Below, one piece after another: positions 46,013 through 58,657 of a DNA stretch of 64,000 bases; the first letter of the stretch is position 1; every line of letters begins with the position of its first letter. The position numbers were made by a program, and so were the translations under genes. Under the pieces are notes generated by a model. That model was given only the letters and a program-made list of their open reading frames with translations, made no database searches and had not been told where the DNA came from. This DNA comes from Knoxdaviesia capensis (taxonomy: Eukaryota; Ascomycota; Sordariomycetes; Microascales; Gondwanamycetaceae), in NCBI GenBank assembly GCA_001510575.1, contig LNGK01000005.1, positions 3,286,574 to 3,350,573 of the forward strand, given 5' to 3'.

Positions 46013-49000
46013 GGCGATCGATGTTGGGAGAGCAAACAAGCTGAGGAGACCCCAGAACCTCCGACCACGACGGATTGTCATTACACTCGTGTTCCGTTGA
46101 TGCCATGGATGACACTGTTGGAGTCTGGGAGACAACCGGCTTGGAAACTGTGCAGAATTACGGAGGCGTTCAAAACCATGGATAGTTACAATTTGGATAA
46201 CAACAAACGAGAACCGCTTACGAAACAGAGCATGCGCGGATTTCCGCTTTCAAATCCCTTCGCGACTGCGCGGACGTGCATGAGTGTGCACACGTAGAAC
46301 TGACATGAAACCACAGCTGCTTGATAAAGCGAGGCGAGGTTACCGACGGTTCAAGTCGTGTGTTTTCCCGTGTCCACGGAGAATCACGCAGGCGATTGTG
46401 TGTCTGTACGATACATGTGGGTATGCGGCTCACAGAATGCGAGTACACGGGTGCACCCCATCAAAAAGCAAACGCCAAAGCTTCTCTGCTGCATGAACCG
46501 ACGAGGGGGGGGGTCATGTTTCGCGTCCATGGAGCTCTCTCTGGCTGGCAGCAAACGCGGTCCTGGCAAACGCCCACCCGCCTCTGGCCCGCCCGTTATG
46601 GGGCACACACCTCGCGAGAACAGAGCGGCAAGAAAAGGAGAAAATTTCCCACCACTAGCTTGATTGGAAGAAGGCACTGGTGAGGATGTACGCAAGGCTT
46701 TTAAAAAGAGACGTTTACTTATCTAAAATTAACGGTGACGACTGACGACAATCTCCTCTCTTGGGACGGGAAATTTCTCCGTTTCTGTTTCTTTTCATTT
46801 TACAGGGTTCTATAGGGAAAGTCCACTTTTTGGGGCCCCACTGAATAAGCGATATTTTCCCCCTTTTGTAAAATGGAGAGGCAGATAGACACAATGGCGG
46901 AGGGGACATCTGATCACGGAGCTTAGAGATGGATAGATAGATATTATTTTCTGCATATCAAACTTCCCATGATATAATGACCCTCAAAGAAATTACTCGC
47001 GGCCGAAATTAGGTAAGTTGATCGCGTGACTTTTTTGACTGACGGAGTGAAGTCCGGAGTGGGTCGCCGAGAGACGGAGCAAGATCCGGGCGGCCGGGTC
47101 GTTCCTTCCTCGTACCTACGAGGTGTTGCCGTTGGTGACTGGACATCTTTAGAGCCTTAGAAACTCCCATTACATTTCAAGCAACTTTTTTTTTTCTACT
47201 CTTGAACCCTGGGGGGATGCTTGGGTGATATCCACAGGCGTCAGAAGCTCTCACAAGTCAGAAACGTCGCCTTGCATTTTGAAAAAGGGGGCTGCTGGCT
47301 ATGTGGACTTGTACGAACAAATTGAAACCCACGAAAAAAAAAAAGAAAAAAAAGAGCGGCGGCCTTCCTGGTTTGGGTCTCCCCGCAGGACCCCTGGAGA
47401 AGGCGGGAACACAATGGGATTGAACAGATTGCACACTCATGACGGCCTGCAGTCGTCTGCATCAGAGACATGGCATGGCCATTTGCACCCTTACCCAACG
47501 TCGGACAGCGAGGCGGACGCATATCAGCCAACATAGCCCACCTCTATGCAGCTTGTCTGTAACTGTTACTTACTTCTTGCTTTCACGCTGCTCCACGGAC
47601 GGACCCCAGCAGGAATGACCCAAGAATGTGTGGTGGACAGCCATACAACAACGGCATATTGGTTTTTAGCGAAAGTTTAGGGCAATGAGCAAGCCAAACC
47701 GGTGCTCTACAGTACTTATAATATCAGTGCTGGTATAGGTCTTGCAGAGGTGCCGCGCATGATTCAATGGCCGCTCCAGGGGTGGGTAATGGCCCCCAAA
47801 CCCATAGTGTGTCGTTTGGGAACAAGAAGTTCCCCTGTAAAAAGGAGGGGTGTATTATCACATTGCCATGTGGCCAGTGGAACACGCAGGGTGGAGAAGG
47901 AACAGGTTTGAGTTTGGGCATTCTAAACACAGGACCTATTGGTCATTAGAAGAAGCCACTTTGTAATGCACGGGAGAACATTGCGCTTGCTCGTCATAAT
48001 TTAAAATCACCGCTGGAGACTCGGACACACAACACTAACAAGGATCGTACGAGGCTACGAACCTTTCAGCAGGATGTATGGTCCAGCAAAGTTGCTTCTT
48101 TGGGAAGCAGTCCTCTGCGGTTCGGGTTTCCCTTTCTCTGACAGGCTGTTGGAAGTGGACTTAACCCCAGGGCACCGAAACCGGGCTTTAAACACAGACT
48201 ACTGGACTGGGCAATCCTGGAACGGTGAGGTCTGATCTGAACGATGCACACTAGGCTAGCGGTTGATTCACTGGGAGAGGGAACACGAGCAAAAAAGAGA
48301 AGAAAAAAAAAGGAAAAAGGGGCCGATTCGATCTGCAGCAGAGGCCACGCACATCGCACATCGAGACAGAAAGCAGAAAGGAAGACATCGAAGAACAGGC
48401 TAGTAAAAAAAGAGCCTCGGTCAGGGGCGGCGGTGACTTCAGGCCCAGGGCAGTCTTGTCACACTTGGTGGGTCACCCCATGCCAATTTTAACGCTTTGA
48501 TACCCTGAAAAAAGAGCCGCGTGGAGTTCTCTATTGGGAAAGGATATACAGTACACTCACCAGATCTGTTTTACATTGGGTTTGCAGTTGGGCAGGGTTG
48601 GGTTCTTTGTCAATAGCTGCAAATGTTTTGGTACCGGGCTGAGACTGAGACAGGGTGGACGCAGTTTCAGTGCATGATGGTTGATCAGTTGGCCGATCTT
48701 TTTAGCGTGGAAGGGTTTCTGCGGTTGGTGTCTATGTTGATGTTGAAGACTTCAGGTGCTAGAACATATCTGGTAGGTAACGCAAACTCGGAAAAATCGA
48801 CTCATGAATTTGCGAACATGTGGTACAGATGATTGACAGGCCGTCCATCCACTGGAAGGATCAGACTTCAAACAGAAGAAACCATCCCTGCCCGTCTGTC
48901 TTATCAGGCTCACGACGCATAATAGGGAGAGGCATTTGCAGTGGGACCCCATTCAGGAGAGTGTGTGAAGAAGTAGAAGAACATATTGAGACGACGACAA

Positions 49001-52000
49001 GACACAGGAAAAGGACGTTGGAAAAAGAATCAAGGAAATGGAAAAAAATGAAAACCAACTAGTTTCATAGCTCGAGGTTCTAGAAGGGAATGAACGCGTA
49101 ACCTCATCTCCGCTCTTCTTGACCAAGCCCCTTTTATTTATCCTCAACTTTATTTCCTTGTCCCCTTCTTGTGTGACAATCCTGAACACTAAAGGCGCAG
49201 GAAGATTAAAAAAGAGTACAAATGACTGTTACCGCATTGGTCGGGGCTGAGTGTCAAATGGTCATCCTGTATAAACCTTGTTCCACTCTGGACAGAAACG
49301 GGGGTCGTGTTAGCGTAGCCTCGGAGCTGGGCCTTGGGACGGTCCTGTCTGTAGCGCGGGTGGTATCGGAGCCGTGCCCGTATGCAGTCATTGTGCATGA
49401 ACAGTACTTATACCACAGTATTGGCGGAGTGGTGATACTAGATTCTTGCTGATAAGGCCACCAAATATCCAGCAGACCATCTTCAGCACTGGACAGACAT
49501 AAAGTACAGCGTGAGGTCCCTTTAGATGCAGTCACCGTCACAATCAACCACTGTCCAGTGTGTGTCCTTCCACCGTACCAGCTTTCAGTATCCAGACCTT
49601 CTGGGATCTAGGATTCCTAAGATCTGCAGGGGCTGCAATCGGGAGGGGAGGCAAAAAACGGTACCTTTTAGCACGTATCGCACTGAGTCAGGATGAGGTA
49701 AGGAAAACAACTGGGCCCTACACCAAGCATTTTTTAGATCCTTTGCGACGACCCAGTCGATCAGGTCCATCTTATGGCGCGCGCGCGGCGGGCACTGCTT
49801 GCTCCCCGATCAAGCCTTACCGTACCAGGAAAGACCCCGAAGATCTCTATGCCCATTTCAAGTGAGGGGGGAAAATTGTGTGATGATCAGGTCAGCATGA
49901 AGCATCTGAACCTGTGGCAGTATGCAGAGGAGCTCACCTGAAAAGAAGAGATGCATCAACATGCATATCGGAGACAGGTGCGTCATACGTATTTATGTAC
50001 CTGTACTCAGGGACGTGGACACCTGCAGAGCCCCAGATGATTCACTCACTTGTTTTATGTATGTATTAACCTGGTTGCGCCGAATTTATCTCGTACCTTT
50101 TGTTCTCAGGGTACCCCTAAACGGGACGGCAATGACGTAGGTTGCACCCCCAGGACACTTGTTTTCACACGTAAAACCCTCCCCCCAAACCCTAAAAAGC
50201 CAACAAAAAGAAAATCTACCCTCAGACCCCCCCGGTCGGGCCAAATAATTGACAGGGAAACGACACTTCCTACACCGCCATCACAGCGTCTGACTGGCTC
50301 TCCTATACTGGTTCTCCAGGCATAATACCAGTCAGAACACAACTTCTAGGGACACGTAAGGCTGGCTGGAGCTCACAAATAAACAATTTGTCGGGTCCAG
50401 GGCGGCCCGGTTCCGGCTATCGGATAACGCACCGAACCTGGACAAAGTGGGAAATGCGTGCCCGAAGCTCTGGCCCTGCATTTTACCACTGGCTTATGGC
50501 TTATACGCACCTGGAAGTATTTGGAACCATTGGAGGTGCTGCCATAGACCTGATAATTGTCGACACTCCCAGCCACAAACGATTTGGCCATATTTGGCCG
50601 TCCGTGCTACCTTCTTTGGAGCTTGTCGAAATGCAGTTAAGGGAGAATGTGAAGCTGCAATACTGAGTATCATGATGCATCCAGACTAGTGGCCGCATTC
50701 GGACTTTGTCACCACTCATGATATTCAGATCAGAATGTGCATTATCAGAAACCAGAAACTGGCAAGAAGTCCGTTGTGCATTGCTCCTACCATGTTAGTC
50801 TCACGGCATGGCCACATTTGCGGCGACTCCTTCCCTTTAATCATGGCTTCCCCTTCTACTACTGTTGCCTTGCTGTGGGTTGCAGTGCATTCCTGGTCTT
50901 GGCCCCGTGATCTCTCCTTCCGCACCTTCTCTTCTTAGTCTGGCCGTCTGCAAAGGCCTTTCCTGCATCTTTCCCGTTAGTATCTGGTAGTCACTCTCTC
51001 CCTCTCTCTCCATCGCTCCTTCTGCACGATATGTGCATGCGCAGGTAAAATCGTAGTATGTAAGCACTGACTTCTCTCTACAGCTACGGGAGGTTTCACC
51101 ATTTCTATCTTCATTTCCCCTTTCCATCTTTCTTTTCCTCTTCTTCCTTTTTCCGTCCTCTCTTCTCCATTTCCTTGGCTTCAAAATCTCCCTGTCGTCG
51201 TTCGATCTGCCTCATCAAGACACCGAGATAGCTTTTGTCGCGGCATCCAGTTTTTTGTCCGCTTTCTAGCCCCCGCTCCGACCTCGGCCGTCCTCCTTCC
51301 GGTCCGGTCTTGCTGCCGCCCTGCCTCCGACTCCCAACTTCGGTTTTCTCTCTCCAACCTATCAGCTTGATCAACATCACCAACTCCGATCGCCGACAGC
51401 GACATAGACGACCCCGTTCATCGACAATTTCAACGACTATATACAATATATTTCTCCGATTCCTTCGCGCAGCCTCTCTTTTGACCCATCTTTTATACTC
51501 ATAGCACCGAACAAAAAAATAACTCCAAGTTGCGCCCTGCTCAAGACACCAACGAAGATTTCCTACTACACATATCCCTGACCCCTGGCTGTCTACTAGA
51601 CTTACATCTGTATACGCATCTGCATGGCTCCGCGCCTTGGTTCATGTTTATGGTGGCCCACTTGAGGAGAAAAAAATTGATGCTTGAGGGTTCCATCATC
51701 TTACTGCGACCTACCTAGCCTTCATTAGCCTACCAGGAGAGCCAAAATACCACTTACGTATAATACGTGGTGTAAGTTCTTGGACTTGGCTTGCCCGGGC
51801 CTTTACTGGACGGGAGAAAGACCGAGACCCTTCAATCCTCTCCAGGTATCCTTGACTGGCCTGTCACTTTTTATTCTATTTTTCTCACACACACTCTCTC
51901 TCTCTCTTCAATTGTTACTTTCCCTCCGCTTGATTCGACGCTACAAACGCGGAGATCTTGTTCACCGTCCTCCGTGAACCGATCGCCCAACTACTCTTCT

Positions 52001-53089
52001 CGCTTCCTTCTCTCTTCCCCTCCCTCAAATTTCTCTCTTATTCTTTCTCTTGTCAACTCAACCCTTTCTTTCCATTATGTCCATCTCCTCCCCCTTTCTC
52101 TTGTGTTGATACCGCCCCTTCGATTTCCTATCATCGATCGAAATTTTTGCTTTCGATTCCCGTGATTCTCGCAACACGTCCTTCACCTACCCCCGGATTC
52201 CTATCTACACCCGGATTCTCCAAACGATCAGTGTCAACTCAATCCTCGCCGATTCGTCCATTCACCGGATCCTCATAGCTCTGGCCCTTCATATGCCTGT
52301 CATGATCATTGTGATTCACTTCCACCCGCCGAACCATAGTTTAATCCTCGATTTTTGCCACCCTTGCCTGGGACACTGAACGGGTTCCTTTTAGCTCAAT
52401 ATTCTGCAACTTCTGACTGTCCCCCCTCCATATCAGTTTTTCAACCAGTCATCCGGAAGCTGGCCAACCGCACTCTACAACTCGCGTCACCTCGGCCTTT
52501 TTTCTCCTCTATAGAAGTCCGTGATCGCCACTTTTTCCCCTTGGTCTCCGGAACTGATTTTGTATCGACAATTCCATGCTTCCTCAGTAGCGTTGTCTCC
52601 ATGGACGATACCGGCATCTACCTGTCACAGCAAGGCTTTAAATCGGGTATTTAGCAAAGTTCAACCACTAGGGACGACCTTTTTCCTCCTAAAATTTCCG
52701 CGCATTGCTTTATCCCCACGAAATATCAACCCATACGACAACGACGCTTCCCGCCTCCCTTATATCTCACACGTCAGCCATAAAAGCCCACCATCACTGC
52801 TTTCACGTCATCACATCAACTTTCAATTTCGGAACGGCTATACCAACCTTTATTTACCATCCATCAATTACACATTTCACTCTGTTCTCATCTTTCTTGG
52901 ATTGTTCTTGCAAGTTGGCTTTTTCAAAGTAATTGTAACCCCCGAGACGTGTGTGCGTGCGCCCTTGTCTGGGTCAACGTGATGGAGACCTGCACTGCAA
53001 AGAAAATCGACTGAAGCGTTCATTCAAGCAACCAAGCATCTCCATCCATATTCCGCATTGCTTCTGTCCGATAGTCTTGTGTTACGCCG
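46013..53089. other. 7 kb gene-poor interval and leader of the zinc-finger gene
   Basis: No coding region could be supported in 46013-50900; ORFs are short and unrelated to known families. From about 51080 to 52900 the plus strand becomes strongly pyrimidine-rich (many tctct, cttc, ctcc runs), which fits a long promoter or transcribed leader for the zinc-finger gene starting at 53090. A short upstream ORF lies at 52982-53014. No RNA gene was recognised. Confidence 0.5.
52982..53014 (+). promoter_or_regulatory. Candidate upstream ORF in the zinc-finger gene leader
   Basis: A ten-codon ORF (ATG to TGA) ends 75 nt before the start codon of the zinc-finger regulator. If the transcript starts further upstream, as the long CT-rich leader suggests, it could damp translation. 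Transcription start is unknown, so this is tentative. Confidence 0.35.
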
Positions 53090-56000
53090 ATGATGGACGG
53101 CCAGAATCTCTCCGGTCTCACCGGAAACGCCCCCCCTCACCATCAACCTCCTCCAGGATATCAAATACAGCCACAGCCACCACACCATCCAGGCATGACA
53201 GTACCACCTGGTCCAGGAATGCAGTTTTCCTTCGCCGATCCTTTACAGTCGGTGAATCTTGTTCAGAACTTCGCGGTTCCATCTCCTGCTGCTTCGTCAT
53301 CGAGGTCTCTACCCAGTGCCCCTCCTGCGACTACCGGTCCTCCTCAATCTACACCCCAACCCGGTCAGGCAAACCCCATCCCCGCGCCAGCAAATCCTGC
53401 ACGAGGCCCGACGACTGGCCAGGGACTCTTCCAGTGTGCTGACTGCCAGCGTCGATACACCCGGCCGGAACACCTTGCTCGTCATATTCAAACTCACACT
53501 CTGGGAAAGCGATTTGCTTGTCAGGTGTGCGGCAAAGCCTTTGCCAGAACGGACCTCCTCAAGCGCCACGTCGCAAACCACCAAAATCACAGCGCAAAGA
53601 AACGCCGCCCGGATAGCTCTTTGACATCTTCTAGTCGCGTTTCTCATGCCTGCAAGCCCTGTTCTACTGCGCGCGTCAAGTGCGAGGAAGTGAAGCCATG
53701 CACGCGGTGTCGTACACGGAATCTTGTCTGCGAGTATGTCGCACCCGAGTCGGCTCATTCACATCACCACGCTGTCGGCATCGTTGTGAGGCCCCCTCCG
53801 CCAGCCCCTCCCGCCACATCTCTCCCTCCACACCTTCCGGTGTCCCCGAGCCAACCCTTCCACCTGGCCCCATCGAATGCTCCAGGGGCAACTGCGAATC
53901 TCTCATCACTCGGAACCGCCGCCGAGAGTCCTATGTCAAATTGCAATAGCTCAGTTCAATCGGATGATACTCATATGGTATCCGCTGTCGACCCTATGGC
54001 TGCGGCAGTCGCGGCCGTGGCGGGCGACCCCGTCTTGGGTCATGGTAACAACCCCCTCCTTTACCTGTTCTTTCACGCTTTCTCAAGCTAGGCACCACTA
54101 ACTCAATCTTCAAATAGACCCGATGTCTGCATACCAACATAGAAATAATCCGAACGATATGATGAACTTAGAAGAACACTTACCGTTCACCGACTTCCTC
54201 CGTGATGTGCTCTCGAAAGGACCGAATATGGACGCTTCGACAATCGTATCGACTTCTTCAATGGTGGCTACAGACTTCGATGAGCCTCCTGAAATTGATC
54301 TAGACGACATGGATTTCCTGCGGCTAGGTCAATGGAATATCGATCCCATGTCGATGCAGCAAACTGTCAATGCTGAAGATTCAACCTCATCCTCGGACGA
54401 ATCAGCCGATATCTCGCGCATGCGCCATAATCTCGTTGAACTCTGGGCGACCTCGCCATGGCACTGGAAGCCTGATAAAAACGACAGTGGCTGGGGCGAA
54501 CAGTCAAATCTTCCAGTACCTCCGGCTGACCTCAGCCTACCGGCTTTCCAGGAATCCCGAAGAGTCCTCGACCGAATGGTTAGCGATAAGCTAGTTTCTG
54601 CTGGTCGGGACGGAGCATTGGGAGTTGTGTTGAGTTCGTGCCGGGACAATAATATCATGCAACGAGCAGCAGCGGCCTTTCCATCGACTGAGGTTATGGA
54701 TGGGCTGATCCACATATTTCTTGCATCTCATCTTGAGATTGCATCCAACTGGATTCACTTTCCTTCCTTCAATCTCAACGCTCAGTGTGCTGAATGGCTA
54801 GCTGTTGCAGCGGCAGCTGGAGCTGTTCTTACCCGGGTGAACTCACTGAGGAAATTCGGCCTAGCAGTGCAAGAAGCAGCGAGGGTGACGATTCCAACGA
54901 GATTTGAAGATAACAATGTGTCTGTGGAACATTTTGGGCTTGTTCAAACACTGGTTCTGGAAGAAGATATTGGTCTCTGGAGTGGCAGCCGGCGCAAGAT
55001 GGAAATTGCCGAAGCGTACATGTCCGTTCCGATAACGGTAAGCTAACTGAGTGATGACTATCGGGGTGTCGATATCACCCTCCTTTTTTCTTCTTCTTTT
55101 TTTCCTTCTTTTTTCTCGTTCTTCCTACTGACCCTTTTGTTTTTTTTCGCGTTTGCTTTGAATAGATGATCCGGTGCCGAGGAAAATTTCAAAGATCGTC
55201 GTATCCTCCGATCGTGGTGGACCCTTCGGACTGCGGCCAGATTCTTGAACGGAAGTGGCTTGTTTGGGCGGAGCGTGAATCTTGGAAGCGACTAGGATTC
55301 CATTGCTTTCTGCGAGATGCGCAAACATCGATGACAAGCCTGACGAATCCTCATATATCGTACTCGGAACTCACACTGCCACTCCCCGAAAGCCAGGACC
55401 TCTGGAAAGCAAGAACACCAGAGGAATGGAAGCAGATATATCTGTTGCGCAACTCGGGACAACACAAACGGCCGCCTTGTGTTGGTGATCTCTTCCGTAA
55501 TGTCACGCTTTTGGGGGCCAACCGGTCGCGGCTCGATTTCCCGTTTGCAGTATCGATATACCTCCATGCAATGTGGGCGCTGGTATATGAGTATCGGCAG
55601 CTCAGCTCGGTTCATCGGTTACGATCGTACTCATACCCTGGGACTGGGGTTGGGTCAGGAGGGCCAGTCGATTTATTGGCCGCGCAGCACGAATCAATCA
55701 GGTCCGATCTACGGAGGTTCCAGCATGCTACAGCCGACTGGGAGGCAGAGTTCATGCCTCCCCGGGAGCGGTTGATGCTGCACTTGTTGATAATGAATCT
55801 GCATGTGTCGATGGACGACCTGCAGCTATTTATCGGCAAAGAAGGCGAAGACCAGGCGCGAAGAATATACCCGGTTCTGCAGCAATGGGCTGAGAGCACG
55901 GAGGCACGCGAGACATTGTGGCAGGCGGGACAGGTGCTTCGGCAGGCCAAGGCCATGCCGAGTGGACAACTCAAGGACTTCTACGCCATTGCGGTTTACC

Positions 56001-56440
56001 ACGCGGCGCTGGCTATCTGGGCCTACGGAGTGATTACCCATGCTTTGAACGGGCCAGCGGGAACACCGGTTAGCACATACCGAGGCAGTGATGCGCTGGA
56101 TCTCGACGGCGAAGAAAGTACCGCCGTGGAGCACTACATCACGATGGGCCAAGGAAGGCCGCGCATTCGCGGAGCCGGGTTCCAAATCAAGGCTGAGTTC
56201 TCGCCAATGCCCCACACCCGAGCGCTATCGACGCCCTCAGCAGGGCCGGACTCTCCGGGAATGGTGGAAGCCAGCATTGACGATCCGCGGGGGTGTCTGG
56301 AGGTTGTGCAGGGGATTCTGCAGTCCAACTTCAGCGACTCGGGCAAGGACGAGGCGCCGCTACCGATGATTGTCGAGAACTTGAGCCACCTGCTGAAGCA
56401 GCTGGGAATCGCAGCGCACGAGGTTGGGCATGCTGGATAG
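53090..56440 (+). CDS. Transcription factor with two C2H2 fingers and a Zn2Cys6 cluster (RegA-like)
   Basis: This is a nuclear regulator of the fungal class that couples C2H2 fingers to a Gal4-type binuclear cluster. Three exons (53090-54044, 54118-55037 and 55166-56440) give 1049 residues. The N-terminus is Pro/Gln/His-rich. Finger 1 uses Cys116, Cys119, His132 and His136; finger 2 uses Cys144, Cys147, His160 and His164. A KKRRP linker leads to the Zn2Cys6 motif, Cys188, 191, 198, 204, 207 and 214, with exact CX2CX6CX5CX2CX6C spacing. A His-rich and Pro-rich linker follows, then an acidic region (PPEIDLDDMD). Last is a helical middle-homology/fungal_trans-type region from about residue 480, spanning intron 2 (IASNWIHFPSFN, WLVWAERESWKRLGF). 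Databases call such proteins RegA-like C6/C2H2 factors; I recall that name but cannot confirm orthology. The upstream leader is long and CT-rich. Confidence 0.92.
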
Positions 56441-57241
56441 GTTGAGCGAGGGGAGGAGTGGGTAGGATGTCTGGACACTGGATTATGTTTATGTGCTTTT
56501 GTCGGCTCAAGGGTTGATTTTTGTTGGGAGAGCATGAAAACCGGCAGGGGATTTTTGAAGCTAGATTATTATACCCATGGAGAAACAAAAGATTTCTTTG
56601 CATTCAATGCTCATTTGAGTAACCGTGTTCAGTAATTTGAAAAATGAAAAGGTGTTCGTCTGTACGAGTGAGCGGAGTTTCGGCACGGTGAGAGTTGCTG
56701 GCGGAGTAACCCTAGGAAACAGGCAACCCTTACTCGACCCCTCTCGCCCTGCTTCTGGAAAGTGGGAAAGTGGCAGCCTGGAACGCAGCTTCCTGTGCTT
56801 ATCAGCCGCGCGCGTGTGACACAGGCAGAGCCGCGCAAGGGGGGGATTTTTTACCATGTGAAAATCAATAGTGGCGGAAAAAAGACCCAAAACTCACCCC
56901 CAGACAACGTGGGCTTTACGGCTGAAGTTCTGTGGTTCTGTTTCTTTCGTTATTTCAACAGCGAATTTTGGATCTCACGTTCTTTTCTTTTTCTCCTTTC
57001 ATCCTTTTTCCTCGCTGCCAGCTTCGTCTGTGGATTTCCATCACCAGAGTCTTGACGCCTTTCTTTTTCCTATACCTTAGCCAAGATCCTTCCCGCCGTT
57101 GCCTGTCTCGCTTCCGTCGGTGTTTCTTTCCGCCGAGCGATTTTGTTCTGCCGACGCCGGGCGATCCTTCCTTGACGACGCTCGGAGTCCCGACGACGAC
57201 CACTTGCACGACAAACCCCAACCCACCCACACACACACACG
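56441..57241 (+). other. Intergenic region upstream of the hydrolase gene
   Basis: This 800 nt stretch holds the 3' end of the zinc-finger gene and the hydrolase promoter. It includes TAACCCTAGG at about 56706, a T/C-rich block at 56980-57070 and a CA-rich run immediately before the start codon. No ORF is credible. Confidence 0.5.
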
Positions 57242-58657
57242 ATGTCCGCGCTGGCCGACTCGACGCTCGCCGCCCCATCGACGCTGGTGACGGTCGGCGT
57301 GACGGTGGCCGCGACGCTGGCGACCGTAGCCGCGGCGCGGCGGCTGCTGTATTTCCGCCACCCGTCGGCGATCCCCGGCCCGCTGGCCACGGCGCTGGCG
57401 GAGACGAGCCACGCGGAGATGGCGGCGCTGGACTACCACCCGGACATGCTGCCGGGGGCGCGCGACGTGGACACGCCGTACGGCAACGTGCGGGTGTACG
57501 AGTGGGGCTCGGAGTCGGGCCCGCGCGTGCTGCTGATGCACGGGATCAGTACGCCGTGCATGATGCTGAGCAAGGTTGCGCACGCGCTGGTGGCGCGGGG
57601 GTGCCGCGTGATGCTGTTTGTGAGTTTCTCCCCCCTTTTTGGGTTTCTTCTGGGGGTTTTTGAACCTTTGCTCGTTCTCGTTTGGGCGTGTGAAGACTAA
57701 CCCCCCCTTCCCTTCTGCTTTCACCAACGACAGGACCTCTTCGGCCGCGGCTTCAGCGATGGTGTCGGCGACCTCCCGCACGACGCGCGCCTGTACGTCT
57801 CGCAAGCCATGTGCGCGGTGCTGTCGTCGCCGCTCCCGTGGTCCGGCGCCGGCGGCATGCGTGTGGTCGGCTACTCGCTCGGCGGCGGCATCGCGGTGCA
57901 CTTCGCCGCCGCGTTCCCGCAGATGGTGTCGCACCTCGTGCTGCTGGCGCCCGCGGGCCTCATCCGCGAGGCGAACTTCGGCGTGGCGTCGCGCGTCATC
58001 TTCAAGTGGGGGCTGGTGCCCGACCGCCTGCTGGATGTGATGACGCGCCAGCGCCTGCGACGGCCGATTGCCGCGAGCGTCAGGGCGGCCGCGGTGGCCG
58101 AGGCTGCGACCACGGGGGCCGGCACGGCGAAGCTGGGCCACAGCGCCCCGGGGACCCCCGGGTCGGCGGAGTCGACGCCGCTGCTCGGCGGCTCGCAGCC
58201 GAGCACCCCGCACGGCGTGGCCGACAGCTACGTCGACCTGGCGACGGCGGAAGTCGCCGACTCGGACTCGGACTCGGAGCCCGAAGCGCCGGATTCGCCC
58301 GCCTCCGACGCCGATGCGGCCACCCCGCTGCACATGCGCATGCGGCGTTACCTGCCGTGGATGGTCACGCACCACGCCGGCTTCGTCCCGGCGTTCATGT
58401 CGGGTGTGCGCCACGCGCCGCTGGTCGACCAGCACGCCGTGTGGGCCAAGCTCGCCGAGCGGCCGCGCGGGTCGACGCTGGTGCTGATTGGCCGCCACGA
58501 CGAGCTGATCGACCCGCTCGAGTTCGCTGAGGACTCGGCGCCGCTGCTGGGCGGCGACGGCCGCGTGGATGTGCGGATCGGGCCGGGTGGACATGATTTT
58601 GTCAGCTCGCATACCAAGTGGATCATGCGGCAGATCGATGGCGTGTGGTTCAAGTAG
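57242..58657 (+). CDS. Alpha/beta-hydrolase fold protein, membrane-anchored
   Basis: Two exons (57242-57619 and 57734-58657) with a 114 nt intron give 433 residues. An N-terminal hydrophobic segment at ~14-34 (LVTVGVTVAATLATVAA, then RRLLYF) suggests a membrane anchor. The hydrolase core shows the HGIS oxyanion motif, DLFGRGFSDG after the intron, the nucleophile elbow GYSLGG with Ser174, LVLLAPAGLIRE, an acidic-residue candidate in LIGRHDELIDP and a His candidate in GPGGHDF. A complete Ser-Asp-His triad is therefore likely. The cap region carries an insertion of about 80 residues rich in Ala/Gly/Pro and an acidic stretch, DSDSDSEPEAPDSPASD, that looks disordered. Substrate is unknown: lipase, esterase or epoxide-hydrolase-like activities cannot be distinguished here. 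Confidence 0.88.
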
